From positions 1 through 64,000 of the forward strand of contig SCFE01000110.1 in NCBI GenBank assembly GCA_004352715.1: DNA of 64,000 nt, in the 5' to 3' direction. The DNA is from Hofstenia miamia (taxonomy: Eukaryota > Xenacoelomorpha > Acoela). The notes under the pieces are model-generated. The model saw only the letters and a program-made list of their open reading frames with translations. It was not told the DNA's origin and made no database searches. Below, in pieces: positions 36,164 through 49,353 of this stretch. A program made the position numbers and the translations under genes. Every line of letters starts with the position of its first letter. Position 1 is the first letter of the stretch.

Positions 36164-37927
36164 CAGGCGTTGTCAATAAATTATCTCCGATTACCTTTTT
36201 GAGAAAATTTCAAAAAATAAATTATTGCAATAACGATTTGCATTGCGATAGATTATCGCACTTTTCTAGATAATCTCAAAAAAATAAAATCTATGTAAAA
36301 TTTAATTCATACCAACAACTTTTGAACTAAATTTTGATCCCACAAATCTCTATTGCATTTCAAAAATAGAGTCTCTTCAAGGGTTGTGGGCATCATAGAT
36401 GACCTTCCGTCAGTATACACATTTTTTGCCTCACTGAAAAGGCGCTCTATGATATTGGACGTCGGCTTGATATGCTTTGTCTCAAAAGAAGACGGCTGGG
36501 CATTAGTTTTGGCGTGGTCACTCAATAGGCGCTCGGCAAAACTGGCTTTCTTGGTAGGGGGTGAAGTAATCTCGATGTCTTTTCCGTTTTCTTTCTTGAA
36601 AGAGGCGATTATTTTTTCTTCAGAGGGGTTGAGATCGGAACGACCGGCTTGAAGTTTTGCAACAGCTTGTTCGAAAATAGGCGAATGAACTATTGCAGCT
36701 GAAGTGCTAAGATAATGTTCCATTTCTGGATGCTCTTCCATGACACCGTCAAAAAGAGTTCGAACTATAGCAAGGTTACAGTCTTCTTTTTGGAGTTCGT
36801 ATGTGACCGACTCTAGATCAACCAGTTTTTCTTCTAATATCTTCAATGATTTTAATTCGTGGGGTGACAGCAAAAACTCTGATAAATCTTCAAAACCTTC
36901 CAAGAGGAAAGGCTGAATCAGTATGCACCTCCGTACCATTTTGAAGACCGACAACCATCTTGTTTCGTTTTTCATTACCGCCTTGAGTGGTGTTTTAGAC
37001 CGGAGCTTTGCAGCAGCTTTCAAATTCGAAAGTTTTTTCATGAGATTGTTTGTTTTTTCGATAAGACACCCATAATTTTCTTCAATAAAACGGTTCACTG
37101 CAAGATGGCATCTATGGTTAGCGCAACCAACTAGTGGAACAGCCAATTTGTCGGCCACTTTTTTGTTTGTAGAACAATTATCACCGACTACGAAATTCAC
37201 ATGTTTCAATTCTTTGTTGTATATGCTTAGCATCGATGAAATGAAATCCAAGTGGCTGTCTGCGCCTAGGGATGTTTCATCTACTAAAGGAGAAAATGCG
37301 AGTAGGCGGCATTTGGCGGTTTTTCTCATTTATAAAGAAGATATGAATCTATAACCATAATCGCAATAGTCTTCGAAATGTTCTGTGCTTTCGTGCTAGT
37401 TGGCTCGTATTGGTTTGAGGGAGCAATGAAATTGGTAATGCTGGGCTGTGAAGGGTTCAGTTTGGGGGCTTTTTCCTAATAGACTATAAAGCCTAAAAAC
37501 CGTACCGTATTAAACCGTATACAAGTGTTGCAATCGGTCAGGTAACGGTTTCTAAGAAAAACCGCGGTTACGGTTTTTATCGGTTTACCGTCAACCTCTA
37601 AAGTCTCGCTAAAATATGAGAAAACTACTTCCTTTCTACAGCTGATCATGTTGAAAACAAAGTGAATGTGGCGCACAAGCTAATGCTGCTTTTGCAAAAT
37701 CTGTTTGCAAATAAGGCGGGAATTTTTCAGCTTCAATTTCAATGCAAACATTCAAAAGGTTATTGGAGGTTAAATTGCGTGCAGGGCTATGGAGTTTACG
37801 TCTATTTCTGAGAAATAATCTCAGCCAAGGAGATAAATAATCTCATGTGTAAACAAATTAACAATAGATAATTGCGATAATTTTATCGCAGATTATCTCA
37901 AGCGCGATTATTTATTGACAACCCCTG
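36164..37927 (-). mobile_element. hAT element, complete termini, inverted (copy 3)
   Basis: Same termini as copy 2 in opposite orientation. It keeps the 50-bp stretch that copy 2 has lost, but lacks about 60-70 bp of the segment before the AACCGCGGTT motif. Flanks (CATTTCAA before, GTTACAAC after, in element orientation) show no clear target-site duplication. It lies downstream of gene C exon 3, as copy 2 lies downstream of the equivalent intron sequence. Confidence 0.85.
36307..37329 (-). pseudogene. hAT transposase C-terminal fragment (copy 3)
   Basis: Open frame of 340 residues starting MRKTAKCRLL, about 97% like copy 2 by eye. It carries VGDNCSTNKK, CANHRCHLAV, ETRWLSVF and the dimerisation block with NIIERLFSEAK and NRDLWDQN. 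This copy has the usual spacing at ERLFSEAK. As in copy 2 the N-terminal half of a hAT transposase (BED finger, first catalytic Asp) is missing; a full transposase of this superfamily is typically about twice as long. Possible translation from the internal ATG is of no evident function. Confidence 0.85.
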
Positions 37928-38349
37928 TTGAAATGCTTCAGCCACTAGTGTTTTGAAAAAAATTAGAATAAAGCCCACTGCCAATATTTGTTTTAGCTTA
38001 ACACCACAGCCAATGTACACCGTATGTACATGCAGAAAAGGTTCCTCTGTTTTTATTAATGTTTGCTTGGCGGGAATTAACTAGGAGTAGTGAGACATTT
38101 GATTTCTCACTCAAGGTTCAGTATTCATTAGCACATGCCTCAAAATGATCTATTTCCATTTTGTGAACCAATCAATAATGTTCGGCAACAAATGTAGGAT
38201 GCAATTTCAACAATTACGCTTAATTTCATAGTGTGCGTTAATATGAACGCACACCTTGCACTTTTAATGTCTATTGAAGTGGGGATGTCACAATACCTAG
38301 CCTATTGTGACATTCACGATTTAAGTAACTATAACATTTTATTCGTAAT

Positions 38350-39225
38350 ATTTTCCATTGTCAATTTAAAATCATATTAAATGGTGACCTTGCTAGCATT
38401 TCCTTCAATCCATCGTTGGGTTTGTGTTAGTTTAAACTGCAATGTTTCAACTCTATCAATATAAAAGTTTGCTGTTGCTACATTTGAGGCATTGCTCTGA
38501 TGCTTAAATCATACTTTTGCACCAGTGGCCTATCAATTTGACCTCAGTTAGCCACTGGCGTACGGGCGGCCAAATCCACCAGTGGCCAGCCGGCTTCTGC
38601 CACTGATGGTCCACCAGTGGTTGGCTACGTGGGTATATATATTTTCTACAAAAATGAACACTTATGTTATTTCTAGTGGCCTATGAAATCTAGCAGCCTA
38701 GATTACCAGTTGTTTTTGAGAACAAAGTGAATACTACCAAAAGCTGCAATACCAGTGAAACGATTGCTAACGTTAACAAAATTTTGATATTCGTCACATG
38801 TAACAAAAAAAATTGCCGGGAACAAAAAAAATTGCCGGGTTACAATCAAATTTGATTGGTTAATACATCTATTGTGGCAAATAGCAACCAAATTATTGTC
38901 AACACAAATTATAGATTTTCTTCATTTTCGATTAATTATTAGTAATTCTATTTAACTTACATGCATATATTGCTTTAAAATTTATATATGAAAACGGTTT
39001 TGAGTTGGAATTTAAGTATGCATTTTCTTTGCGTAGGTTTAATAAGATATAATAATAATACATATGTAACTACTAGCTGTTTGACCCGTACTCGGGAAAT
39101 GCATTCAAAAACGCAGAAAATTCTAAAATTATAAAATTATATGCCTTCAGTATTTGAGACAGTAAACGTATTACAATTAATCCAGCTGTAAAACTGAGAA
39201 AGTTGTTAAACAATATGAGGAACTA
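38350..39225 (-). repeat. Segmental duplication block S1, inverted copy 3
   Basis: Reverse complement of 4453-5317. It has its own 19-bp tandem duplication (AACAAAAAAAATTGCCGGG twice, about 38803-38840) and loses similarity to the other copies at the equivalent of base 508. Confidence 0.85.
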
Positions 39226-39628
39226 TGAAATGCCACTTATATAAAGAAATGAAGTATGGAACCATTTAAGTCAAAATAAGTTCACTTATTAAGTCATTGA
39301 TTAAATGTGCCTAGAACCATTAGGAGGTCATGGGGGTTACAAATATTTATGATTTTGGTACCTAGATTTAAAAGCTTCTGAGTTATAAGCTGACAAACAC
39401 ACAAATTTTGCCCTTTATATGATAGATGTTTAGATTTTAAAAATTTTTGGCAAAAGACTTTGAAAGTTTTTCATTTCTTTAATTAAATTATTATAATGAT
39501 TTTCTGCATACAATCACAGTGAAGGCAATAATGCATATCGGAATAAGATGCTTACGATATATATATATATATATATAGTTATTAATTAATTTAGCTACTA
39601 CTTATGTTGTATTTTAATGAATACTTAC

Positions 39629-42600
39629 TGCTATGTATTCTTTGTTCTTCAAAAATTGGTATAGATATGGCCATTGTTCCGGAGGCTGCAGCAATTTGAT
39701 TGGTACCTGAACCGCCATGGTGAATAATAAGATCCATCTTTGGAAATAACAGAGTATGTGGAATGTGATTGGAAAAATGGAATTTGGGATTTAATGCTTC
39801 CTTTGATTTTGGAGGCACTTTAAAAGTTGCATTCAAAAAAACAGCACAGAAATGCAAACGAGATATGGTATTAAATATCATATTTCCTATATGATACGAG
39901 TCATTACCATAGTATTGCTTCAAAGAAAAACTTCCAAATCCAACATAGACAATTGTTTCATTTTTGCACTTTTCAAGAAAGGCTTCTGTTTCAGTTGGAA
40001 TGCTTTTCTCTTCGTTGAAAACTGGACCAACAAATTTCCACCATTTTGGTTTTCGTTTTAATTCCGGATAAATTGCATTTGAAAGGAGAAAATAAGAAGG
40101 AATCTCGTAGCGAAGTTTTCCATAATATAGTTTATGTATTGGCATCTGAGGCAAATCATACATAGCTAATGTGTTTTCGAAGAAATCATGCTGACAATAT
40201 ATGGCCAAAATATTAAACACTTGGAATTCAAGCCAGTTCAATATTGATGGACTGTTATATGATGACTTCGGTGAAAACACACTGTATTCATCCGTGGTTG
40301 TCACAATCGAACTATATTTTAATGAAATCAGCGGAGCTTCCCATTTCTTAGACAGTATCAAGGCCGCATACATTATGTATTCCTGAGTAACTAAAATTAC
40401 TTTAATCGTATATATGTATTTGAAATATACATGTATTTACATTGCCTACTTTAAATTTTATATTCAATTTTAGTTAAGCCATATAGGCCACGAATCGATA
40501 TAGAAAAACTAAGCTGCCCAGAAAATACTTTCAAAGATGTAATTGCTACTATATGTTGACATATATTAATGAATACTTAACAAGGCTTGCCATCAAATTT
40601 ATTACATTCAAACCACTTGTAGGTTGAAATATGAATACATAAGATAAATAAATAAAAAAATAATAAATGAATTTCTAAAGCGCAAATATTCACATACGCA
40701 AGATTTAAACATATTAAACAAAATTGTAGTAAATTTACAACCACCATGTAATGAAATGCACGGTCAAACAAAAGCTGTATTAACTTTCTTTTAAACAGGA
40801 TATGATTCGCTTCAAATCTTATAATGGATGGTAAGGAATTCCAAAGTTTCGGTAAAAACTCAAAAGGAAGCATCTCCTCTGTTGAATTGGATTTTTGGGG
40901 AACTAATGAAAGCCGATCAGACGAATGTAAATCGCTATTTGGCATGTATTTTTGACGTAATTCGGCTATATATTTAGGTTCGTGGATATAGATAATTCTG
41001 TGGATAGTACATATATGATCTTATAAACAATTCTCTCTTTTATTGGTAAAATNNNNNNNNNNNNNNNNNNNNNTGGATTTTTGGGGAACTAATGAAAGCC
41101 GATCAGACGAATGTAAATCGCTATTTGGCATGTATTTTTGACGTAATTCGGCTATATATTTAGGTTCGTGGATATAGATAATTCTGTGGATAGTACATAT
41201 ATGATCTTATAAACAATTCTCTCTTTTATTGGTAAAATTTTTAACTTCTTCAGCAATGCTAGTGCAGAACACTTCCTAGGTTTTTTGGAAAATTACCCTT
41301 GCTGCAAACTTGAGTACGGACTGTAAGCGTTTCTGTAAATTTGTAGTACAACCAATTAAGAGGGCGTTTCCATAATCCAAACGTGGTAATACAATAGATT
41401 TTACTAGAGTAGCTGTTGATGCAACAGTTAAGCAATGCCGAATCCTCATAATATTAAGCAGATAATGTGATGCAATTCCTCTAACTTTGTTCATATGTAT
41501 ATTCATCTTTAAATTTGTGTCAAAGAAGACACCAATGTTTTTCTGATGTTGATTCCTCTATCAATACATCGCCAATGCGGACACGGATTAGTTCCGAAAA
41601 ATTTGCAATACGTCTACTAGTTCCAACAACTAGAAGTTCTGTTTTAGCATTATTAATCGTAAGCCGGTTCTTGAACATCCATGATTTTATCTCATCAATG
41701 CAGATTTCCAAGCGTGAAACTTGATCTTTGTTTGGAACAAAACCCATATATAGCTGTGTGTCATAAGCATATAAATGGTATTCAATATTGTATAAAAATC
41801 ATAAGCCAATAAATTTCATTATATGATGTCCTGACAAATCCAAAATTATATTATATCTAAAAGTCCTTAGCAACATCTCATCAATAAGCCTAAGTGATTC
41901 AGGTAATATTTTAAATAAATCATAAGGAGTTGGGGTATGTCGATTTTCAATTAGTTGGGTAAGGTTCAGTCATTTGCTAATATTGAGTTTAGCAGATTTC
42001 TAAGATTCCTTCATTTGCTAAATTTAACTCATTTTTCAAAGCTTTGTAATATTTGAAGAACTTCAATTCCGAATATTTTTAGCAAAAAATTGCTTCGGTT
42101 CAATTCTATAGTGTGACTTCTTGATATTATGTCATTTGTGGAAAACGTTTGTACGCAAGTTCGCTTGGCATGATTTAAAAAACTCAAAAGACAATGAGGG
42201 CAGTTTCTTCAAAAACAGGACTACTAATTATTTTTGGTGTGTGATACATTTCAATGGATTTTGTTTTAAATTGTGTATGAGTCACGTAGTAATTGCTTTT
42301 CAAATACACTTTTAGGGTCTATATTTTAGATATAGGCCTATCCTGTAATTACACATAAATTTTCCTTTCTATGGTTCAGAGAACAAAGCCTTTGCAATTA
42401 TTAGGTTTCTCAAAATTTACTCTGTGAATATAGAGTAACAATCTCAGTACGCTAAAATATATTTATGTAAATATTTTTAAAATATGACAGGATCAATGTA
42501 CAGCGCATAGATTACATAATTTCAAACCAGAAGATTTGAAATACCAGTTGAAAATTAAATACCTATTAGATCAATATCTTCAAAGCGTTGATCATTGAAA

Positions 42601-44069
42601 ATCATATCAAGATACCTCTCAGCTTCTCTGTTAAAATACTCAAAAAAAGTGAAAGCTTGCTTAACCATGTTCACAACACGTTGAGAATTTCCAAGTATTT
42701 CTTCAGTAACTCGTCCTTCCTCATCAGGAATCCACAGGATTTCATTATCTGTAAATCCGACAATATCTACCAATAGATATCGATAACGTTCCCTGGCTGT
42801 AATAAGAACATTATGGCCATTTTGCTAAGCAAATTCTTTTTGAATAATGTATATCGAAAATTTATATATCATAAATATGCAAATTTATATTTATTTTCCA
42901 AAATTCACCTAAAAGAAAATTAAGAAACTTTCTAAGATGCAGCAAAAGCTTCGTGTTAGTTTTCGTCTTAAGTATAATCTATGGTTTACGGCTGGCATCA
43001 GAACAAGATTTTTAGAAATGGTTTATCATTATGTACAGTATATAAAATACATTTGACACAAAAGAACACTGAAATTTATTCAAATTAGACACTACGTTTT
43101 AAATTCACTATAAATGTTATAAAAACTTAGAAATTTATAGTTTATATTCACTTTAGTTCATTTTTACATTTTTCAAATCTTGTGTATTGATCATTCAAAT
43201 GGGCATGTTAAAAAAATGTACATAATAATCAATAAATCTTAAACATTTCTACCAGATTGTGTTTTTCCAGGTTAAATCAAGTTAAAATCAGAGCAAGTTA
43301 AGCATGTTTACAAGTCAGGATCAGTCCGCTTACTTACCTAATGTTACACACCTCTAACATGTCTACATCTTAGTTGTACAGTGTTGTATTCAAGCCTAAA
43401 GATAAGCTTCTGCTAAAAAAATTAAATTTACACTAAATAACAACATTTATTGACATTGCAAGCAGTAAGCTCAATTTTGTTATTTCCTCACACCTAATAA
43501 TGTATGAGTTAGCTTAAACAACTTTAAAAATTTTGCTTGCTATCCCTTCAACAACCAAATTGTTGAAACTGCATCCAATAACTCAGAAATACAAGTTGAC
43601 ATATGCAACTCTAGTTATACGGATAGTAATTTTTTTGACGTGGATCTGTTGTATTATTTTTGTATATATAAGAATTTCTCATTTTATAGTTATCTTCAAA
43701 TCAATGCTAATTTTGAAACTAACCTCATTTCATTATAGTTAATTGTTTTTAATTTTAAGAATGTTCTGAATATTTTTCACACACAAGTAATAGTATTCAG
43801 CATAAACAAATCTATACACAATTAATATTTACCTTGAATTCTTTAGCAATTAGTGAAATTGGTTGGTAGTCCCCTCTTGAACCTATTGAAATGAATGCAA
43901 CCCTTAAGTGCTTTGTTGAATTTGGCAACTTGACATCTAAACTGTTCCAAGGACGCGAATCGAATTCAAAATTTGTGTCAATATTGTAGGCATAAAGGGT
44001 AAGACTTGCTAGCAGAAGTAATATTGCTACTATTGTTCCGAAAACTACTTTGCAGATAAACTTGCACAT
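39629..44069 (-). CDS. Gene C: glycosyltransferase, exons 1-3 present, terminal exon not found
   Basis: Exons on the minus strand: 44069-43833, 42824-42563 and 40390-39629 (237, 262 and 762 bp, the same as gene D), each with GT-AG borders and open throughout. The product starts with MCKFICKVVF and a hydrophobic anchor, then has GSRGDYQP, RERYRYL, a WIPDEE stretch, PKWWKFVGP, GFGSFS, HHGGSGTNQ and FEEQRIHS, so both halves of the GT-B fold are encoded. The upstream in-frame ATG at 44120 would add 17 residues that are not conserved in copy B, so the shorter start is preferred. I could not find an exon 4 of the type seen in D and E between 30 kb and 39.6 kb; it may be lost, in a gap or displaced. 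Intron 2 carries a LINE fragment. Exon 3 is closely similar to that of unit B, which lies in the opposite orientation. Confidence 0.75.
40577..41800 (-). mobile_element. LINE fragment: C-terminal reverse transcriptase (CR1/L2-like), in intron 2 of gene C
   Basis: The minus strand shows YHLYAYDTQLYM (a YADD box changed to YAYD), IKSWMFKNRLTINNAKTE, then after a frameshift LPRLDYGNALLIG and LQSVLKFAARVI. The end domain has FEFLPKLWNSLPS and LFKRKLIQLLF. The order is that of CR1/L2-type elements. 164 bp is repeated on either side of the 21-N gap at 41053. The 3' end is also detectable in intron 2 of unit B near 26095-26165, suggesting the insertion predates the split of B and C. Confidence 0.75.
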
Positions 44070-44264
44070 AACGTGGTTGTTAATCTTGATATAATATTGA
44101 ACTTTGGATTTGTTTGCCATTCTAATGAAGATTTAAAAAATCAAATTTATAGGCTTACTGTTTTTGTAATAGATGTACTACTTAAATTTAGAATTAGGCT
44201 TAATTCTATCTTAAGCTATACTCTTATATTGGTACAAAGGCATAGCCCAGGAGGTGGTCGGGCG

Positions 44265-44351
44265 CCCCCCCNNNNNNNNNNNNNNNNNNNNNNNNNNNNN
44301 NNNNNNNNNNNNNNNNNNNNNNNNNNNNNNNNNNCCCCCCCCCCCCCCCCC
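44265..44351. repeat. Poly-C tract spanning a gap
   Basis: A run of C enters and leaves the 63-N gap (44272-44334), preceded by GC-rich GGAGGTGGTCGGGCG. It lies about 200 bp upstream of gene C exon 1. Confidence 0.8.
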
Positions 44352-45289
44352 ACTTAAAGAAGGACAAAAGCTGAGAAGCTTTTTTGGCTGCTACCTGTGG
44401 GTTGGAAAGATAAGGGTGTCAATATTAATGGCACGGCCGGGTATGGATAAAGTATAAAAAACGTGTAAACCAACAGTCTAATTCAAAAAAAGACTAAGTC
44501 AAGAAATTAACCACCTCTAATACGAAATTTATTAGCAATTTGTCTTTAAATGAGTATAAACGCTCTGAAACGTATTATATTTTTTTCTGAACAATTCAAT
44601 GTGTTTTCAAAATAATTTAGTTTGTGGGTGTCTTCTCACTTCACATTTGAATAGGCTTTTCATAATTAGAAAAAACTGAATATAACTTCTACATACATAT
44701 TTATATTTTCCTTAGTACATCATAATGTTGCAAATAAATGCATAGTATAGTTTTTTTAATTGTATTAATATTTAGTCATTCATACATTAGTTGTTGTAAA
44801 TGGAATCTATGGGTGTTCAGGGGCTACTATACGTGAACCCAAACATCTTATGAATTTGTATGTGTATCAAAAGTACTTTAATCACACAGTCCAACTCTAG
44901 ACTAAGGATGGGTATGGATGAATAAATCCATGTGTGTTCGCGGAATATCAGCATCAGTGCAATTTCGAGAGTAGACATGGATCCGAACTCCACATGACCT
45001 GACCCGAAAGGTTTCTTTGATTTAAGATTGTGGATGTCTGTCCAAGCAAATGATCATTAATAACAATCATTTTAGTGGGGTATTACTTAACGTCTTGGAT
45101 CTTTCTCAAATCAAGAAGTGATTAACATTAATCTTATTAATCAACCAAATCTTTGTATCAGAACCTGACCGAAATCTCAAATTTAGTCGCATTTAATCGG
45201 GTACCTGATGTCACTCATTAGTGCAAACATATAGATTTAAATACTCGGATAATACCTGAATAACTGGAGACATTCTAACATTTACTAAT

Positions 45290-46002
45290 GAAATGGATGA
45301 ACATAGTTTTGAGAAAAATATTGATGTAATATTATTGTCAAAAACAAACAACCTGGTAATTAATAAAGTAAAATCAATGGTACTGGTGTGTAAGCATTCT
45401 AGCATCAAGAATTCAAGAATGATACATTTTTTAAATAATTCAATTAAATGCATTGGCCTTGTACTTCAGGTAAAAACCTTAGTAAAATATCTAGGTATTA
45501 AAATAAATTAGGATTTGAATTGGAATGATCAAGTAGATAACTTTGTTTGTAAGGCATTTCATTCCGTTTTATCAAATTTATACCAACCCATAAACAATTG
45601 ATAATTTTTAAAACGTACATTAAACTAATATTCAGACACTCTTCTGTAGTGTGGGTACCAGAAATTTCGGTAAACAACAGAAAATCCTAATGAGAACCAC
45701 TCAAATTGTTTTCCAAACTGTCTAACATTAGTAAAAACCAGCTTAGTGATAGCACTAACAGTATTGTCAACGAAACATTTAAGCAATACGCCTGGAAAAT
45801 TTACAAAGAAAATGATCATCCTATACATGAAAGAATGAAGTTCTCTAAACACTATACTCGGACTAAAGTTATTCTAGATAGGAACAAGGGAGCAAAACCT
45901 TCCCGTTCCTATACTGATGTTTCTATTGAAATTTTACAACATTCCTGTTTACATGGCACTTTATGCTGTGTAAAGGAAATAAAGCGTGGATACAGATACA
46001 TT

Positions 46003-46010
<8 letters not shown>
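45290..46010 (+). mobile_element. Decayed LINE fragment: reverse transcriptase C-terminal part
   Basis: Plus-strand pieces in shifting frames: NKVKSMVLV, VKYLGIKIN followed by a stop and DLNWNDQVDN (the 'LG...L.W..H' region of non-LTR RTs), then YAWKIYKENDHP and RTKVILDRNKGAKPSR near the end. A (TA)n tract at 46007-46035 follows. Family not assigned. Confidence 0.55.
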
Positions 46011-46038
<28 letters not shown>

Positions 46039-46439
46039 TAACCACATAAAATTAACAAAAATTATAAAATTATAATATTCCAAGTATTTGTATCTGCCCT
46101 ACGAGATGTCTTAAGGAGCTTCGTAAAAATGATAGGTCATTATATAATATCACTATTTATGTATGTATGTATGTATATAGAAATAATAACAGTTCTGAAG
46201 ACACGGGTAATAGATTGAACTGTTAAGGAAAAACAGGTATATTTGCAATGCAATGTTTGTACACAATGGAAACGTCAATTAGTCTTAAAAATCGATTCTC
46301 TCAAGCCTTGTTTCTATTTTTATTTCAAATAGTAAGGGGATTTTGTATTCCTTATTAAAATGAAAATAATTGGATAAGGCAGGTTAGTACCAGTATATAC
46401 GATTTGGAGATTGTCTTTCATTTGTTTCATATACAATTA

Positions 46440-46770
46440 TCAACTCATGATGATAATATGCTTTCAAGTGGTTTCTATTTACATATTATATTTATACTAT
46501 TGCTTGAAAATTTTTATTCTGACTACAAATGAGCTAGAATATAATAAAATGAGAAAGCACCAAATAAGGCGAAGTTTTCCCCCTCCGAGGTTGATGGCGG
46601 TAGTGAAGAAGAAAGAAGAGGGGTAATCTACTCAGCAGTGTGTCAAGGTGCTGTTAAATCTCAATGCAGTGATATTAGCATAAATTATTTGACTAGTTTG
46701 TCACTAACAGCACATGTATGATTGAGTGTTAGAAGGATAAGAATTTTGCATGTTGGGTACTGTTAACAAC
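46440..46770 (-). repeat. Dispersed repeat family, copy 4 (inverted)
   Basis: Read on the minus strand it is collinear with copy 2 over about 330 bp, from CATGCAAAATTCTTATCC to the ATTATCATCATGA end. It lies outside the segmental duplications, which shows that the repeat is dispersed in its own right. Confidence 0.7.
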
Positions 46771-48771
46771 TCGACTACTAAGACCTCGTATAACTGTAAT
46801 GTGAAATGAGGCAGACGTCAATATGTCATTCTTGTTAATTGTCTACAGTAAAATGAAGCAGTCCTAAATATGGTAACACTAATGATAAATGTGCCATATT
46901 ATCCTACCCTGACATAAAAAGAGTTTGTGTGAGGACATTGTTCCTAAAATGAATATGATTCCTTGTAAAGTCTTGAAATTTGTAACTTTTAGAAATAATT
47001 TGCTGATGATGTTGCTTAATCCAATGACTTAATTAAGCATTGTAATGACAAATGCTCAAATTTATTATCCATGTACACAACACACAAAGGCAAACCTGTC
47101 AGTAGTTCACAGTTTATACCAAAATTGATCTCCAAAATCCATACTCGGTGAAATACTAGTTATTCATGAACATCTATGAAAGGTAATCATAGAAAAATAT
47201 CTCATTTACTAGCGCTTCTTTCTCTTTCGTGGTTTTTGTGTTAGTTATATTTCTTAATTGCTCAGCTTTTTGCATGTATCTCAAAACGCTTCATTCCTTA
47301 CAAAGCTAAAGGGTGGATGTAGGCTATTATTTTTTCTCTAATCCAGCCTGCAGCCTAGCAATTTCCTCAGCCCATATGTGCATATTCGAAAATATGCTCA
47401 GTCCTGGTTCGCAGCTTATTTTTGCTTAAATTTGGCTTACATGAATGACTCGTATTATTTACTACAACAATTAGTATGTTTCCAAAAACGAATACTAGAA
47501 AAATAGAAAATGTTTAGAAAACAGCAAACTTGCAATAATTGCATGCCTGTCAAGTGAAGTTAGTTAACAATTTCTTTATTAAAAGGGCAAGTTTGTTGAC
47601 AGCTGCGTTTGATTCACATGGGGATCATTGGGAACAGAACAGAAATAGAATCATATCAACTCCTTGATTTATTTAAAGATTTAAGTTTCCCAACTAGCAA
47701 TAAAATGCAATTCATGAAGGAGAGATATGAAGTTGGAGTCGCATTTATCAGTGATACTGTAAAGCAACATGTAATTTTATCTTATTCTTGTGGTTGTATG
47801 TACTTCTGCAATTAGTTTCAATATTGTTCGAATTTCATGTCGTATGGTTGCTGCGGTGCAATAAGGCTGTTCAATTTGCCAGGGAAGTAGTCTTTAAATT
47901 TCAAGCACTAGGGAAATCGCTTTGAATGCATCCTACTAACCCAATGTATTATCAGATTATTGCAAATACAGAACTATCATTTCCAAAGTGCTCCGTACAT
48001 AAATTTTCCATGCATTAATAAGATACAAAAACACTCATTTTACAATTTATTATCCATGGAATTTGCTAACTCACCATTTTAAAATATTAGTATGATATAC
48101 AATTCTCTAAGACTTTCTTCTAGTGAAGATATAGTTATAATCTCAGAGCTTGTTCACTGACGCTCTGCGATCAGCAAAGACTAAGACGACAATTATATTT
48201 TCTAAGCACTGGTAGAACTTAGATATAAAAATATGGTAAATAATAACATCAAATAAATATTCACAGAACCAAAATTGAAAGTATGCAGTAAATTAACTTA
48301 TTACAGACAAGCCTGATAACCTGATCTTCACAACCAGTATCTGTATCGGATAAATATGCATTTTGAACCATGGTCCTATCAATAATAACTGACTATCATT
48401 TATATAAAATACCCTACCCCAATCCCAATTCAACCCAATTTCGTCATTTCAGAGTTGCTTATTGAAATGGAAAACAGCGCTTGTGTGTTTGAATGAATTA
48501 AGCAATAATTTGAAATAGCTTAAATATTTTAAAATTTTGAATATCATATGCAAACTTTAACGCATTTGCCATTTTTATTTTAATCATGACATTTTCAATT
48601 TACAGATGCATGTAATTTGTTTAATAGCTCAAATGATTGCAAGCAGTCCTATAATTTTGCAAAATATTACTTTACGTAGTGGGATATTGTAAGCAATTCA
48701 ATTTTTTAGCATTATTAGTTCCACATCCACATGGTGGTCAGTTGATTAGAGCCAATAACAAAGTTTACATT
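46771..48771. other. No supported gene (2.0 kb) downstream of gene D
   Basis: One open stretch at 47609-47815 (FPTSNKMQFMKERYEVGV) looks protein-like but has no partner exon that I can see. Confidence 0.5.
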
Positions 48772-49313
48772 TTATTTTAACCAAAACAATATGTCGTCAT
48801 ACACAGCTTTTGTTCCTAAAGAGCTATCCTTGATTCTTTGAGATTTTTCTTTGATGTCTTTCACTTGCAGCGCCTCAAATATTGTTCTTTCTAAAATTTC
48901 TTCAGTAATATTGGAGTTATCTAGAAACAATGCTGTGCCGTATGCTGCGGTAAATGCTAAATACAAAATGATCAGCAATGATATATGAATATTGCTTAAT
49001 AACAGATAGAATTTTGTTATATAATAATGGTTTACAGAAGTGTTTACTTCATTTTATATAACTTCAATTGACATTTTCAGAATGTAATCGTCTTATCGTC
49101 AAGCCTTGACCATGCCTGTATGTATCAGCCTAAGCTTAATTAGAAATGCTTTCTATGGCTAGCATTTTGGATAGTGCTACAGCGATTAAAATAGAAGTTC
49201 TGTCAATATCTTTCAATCAAAATCAAATTCTTGTTTATGGTGTATATGAAAATGTGCAAATTTTCTTATTCGAAAAATTGCTACAAACTGTTTTCAGATC
49301 TATTCTACTAATA

Positions 49314-49353
<40 letters not shown>

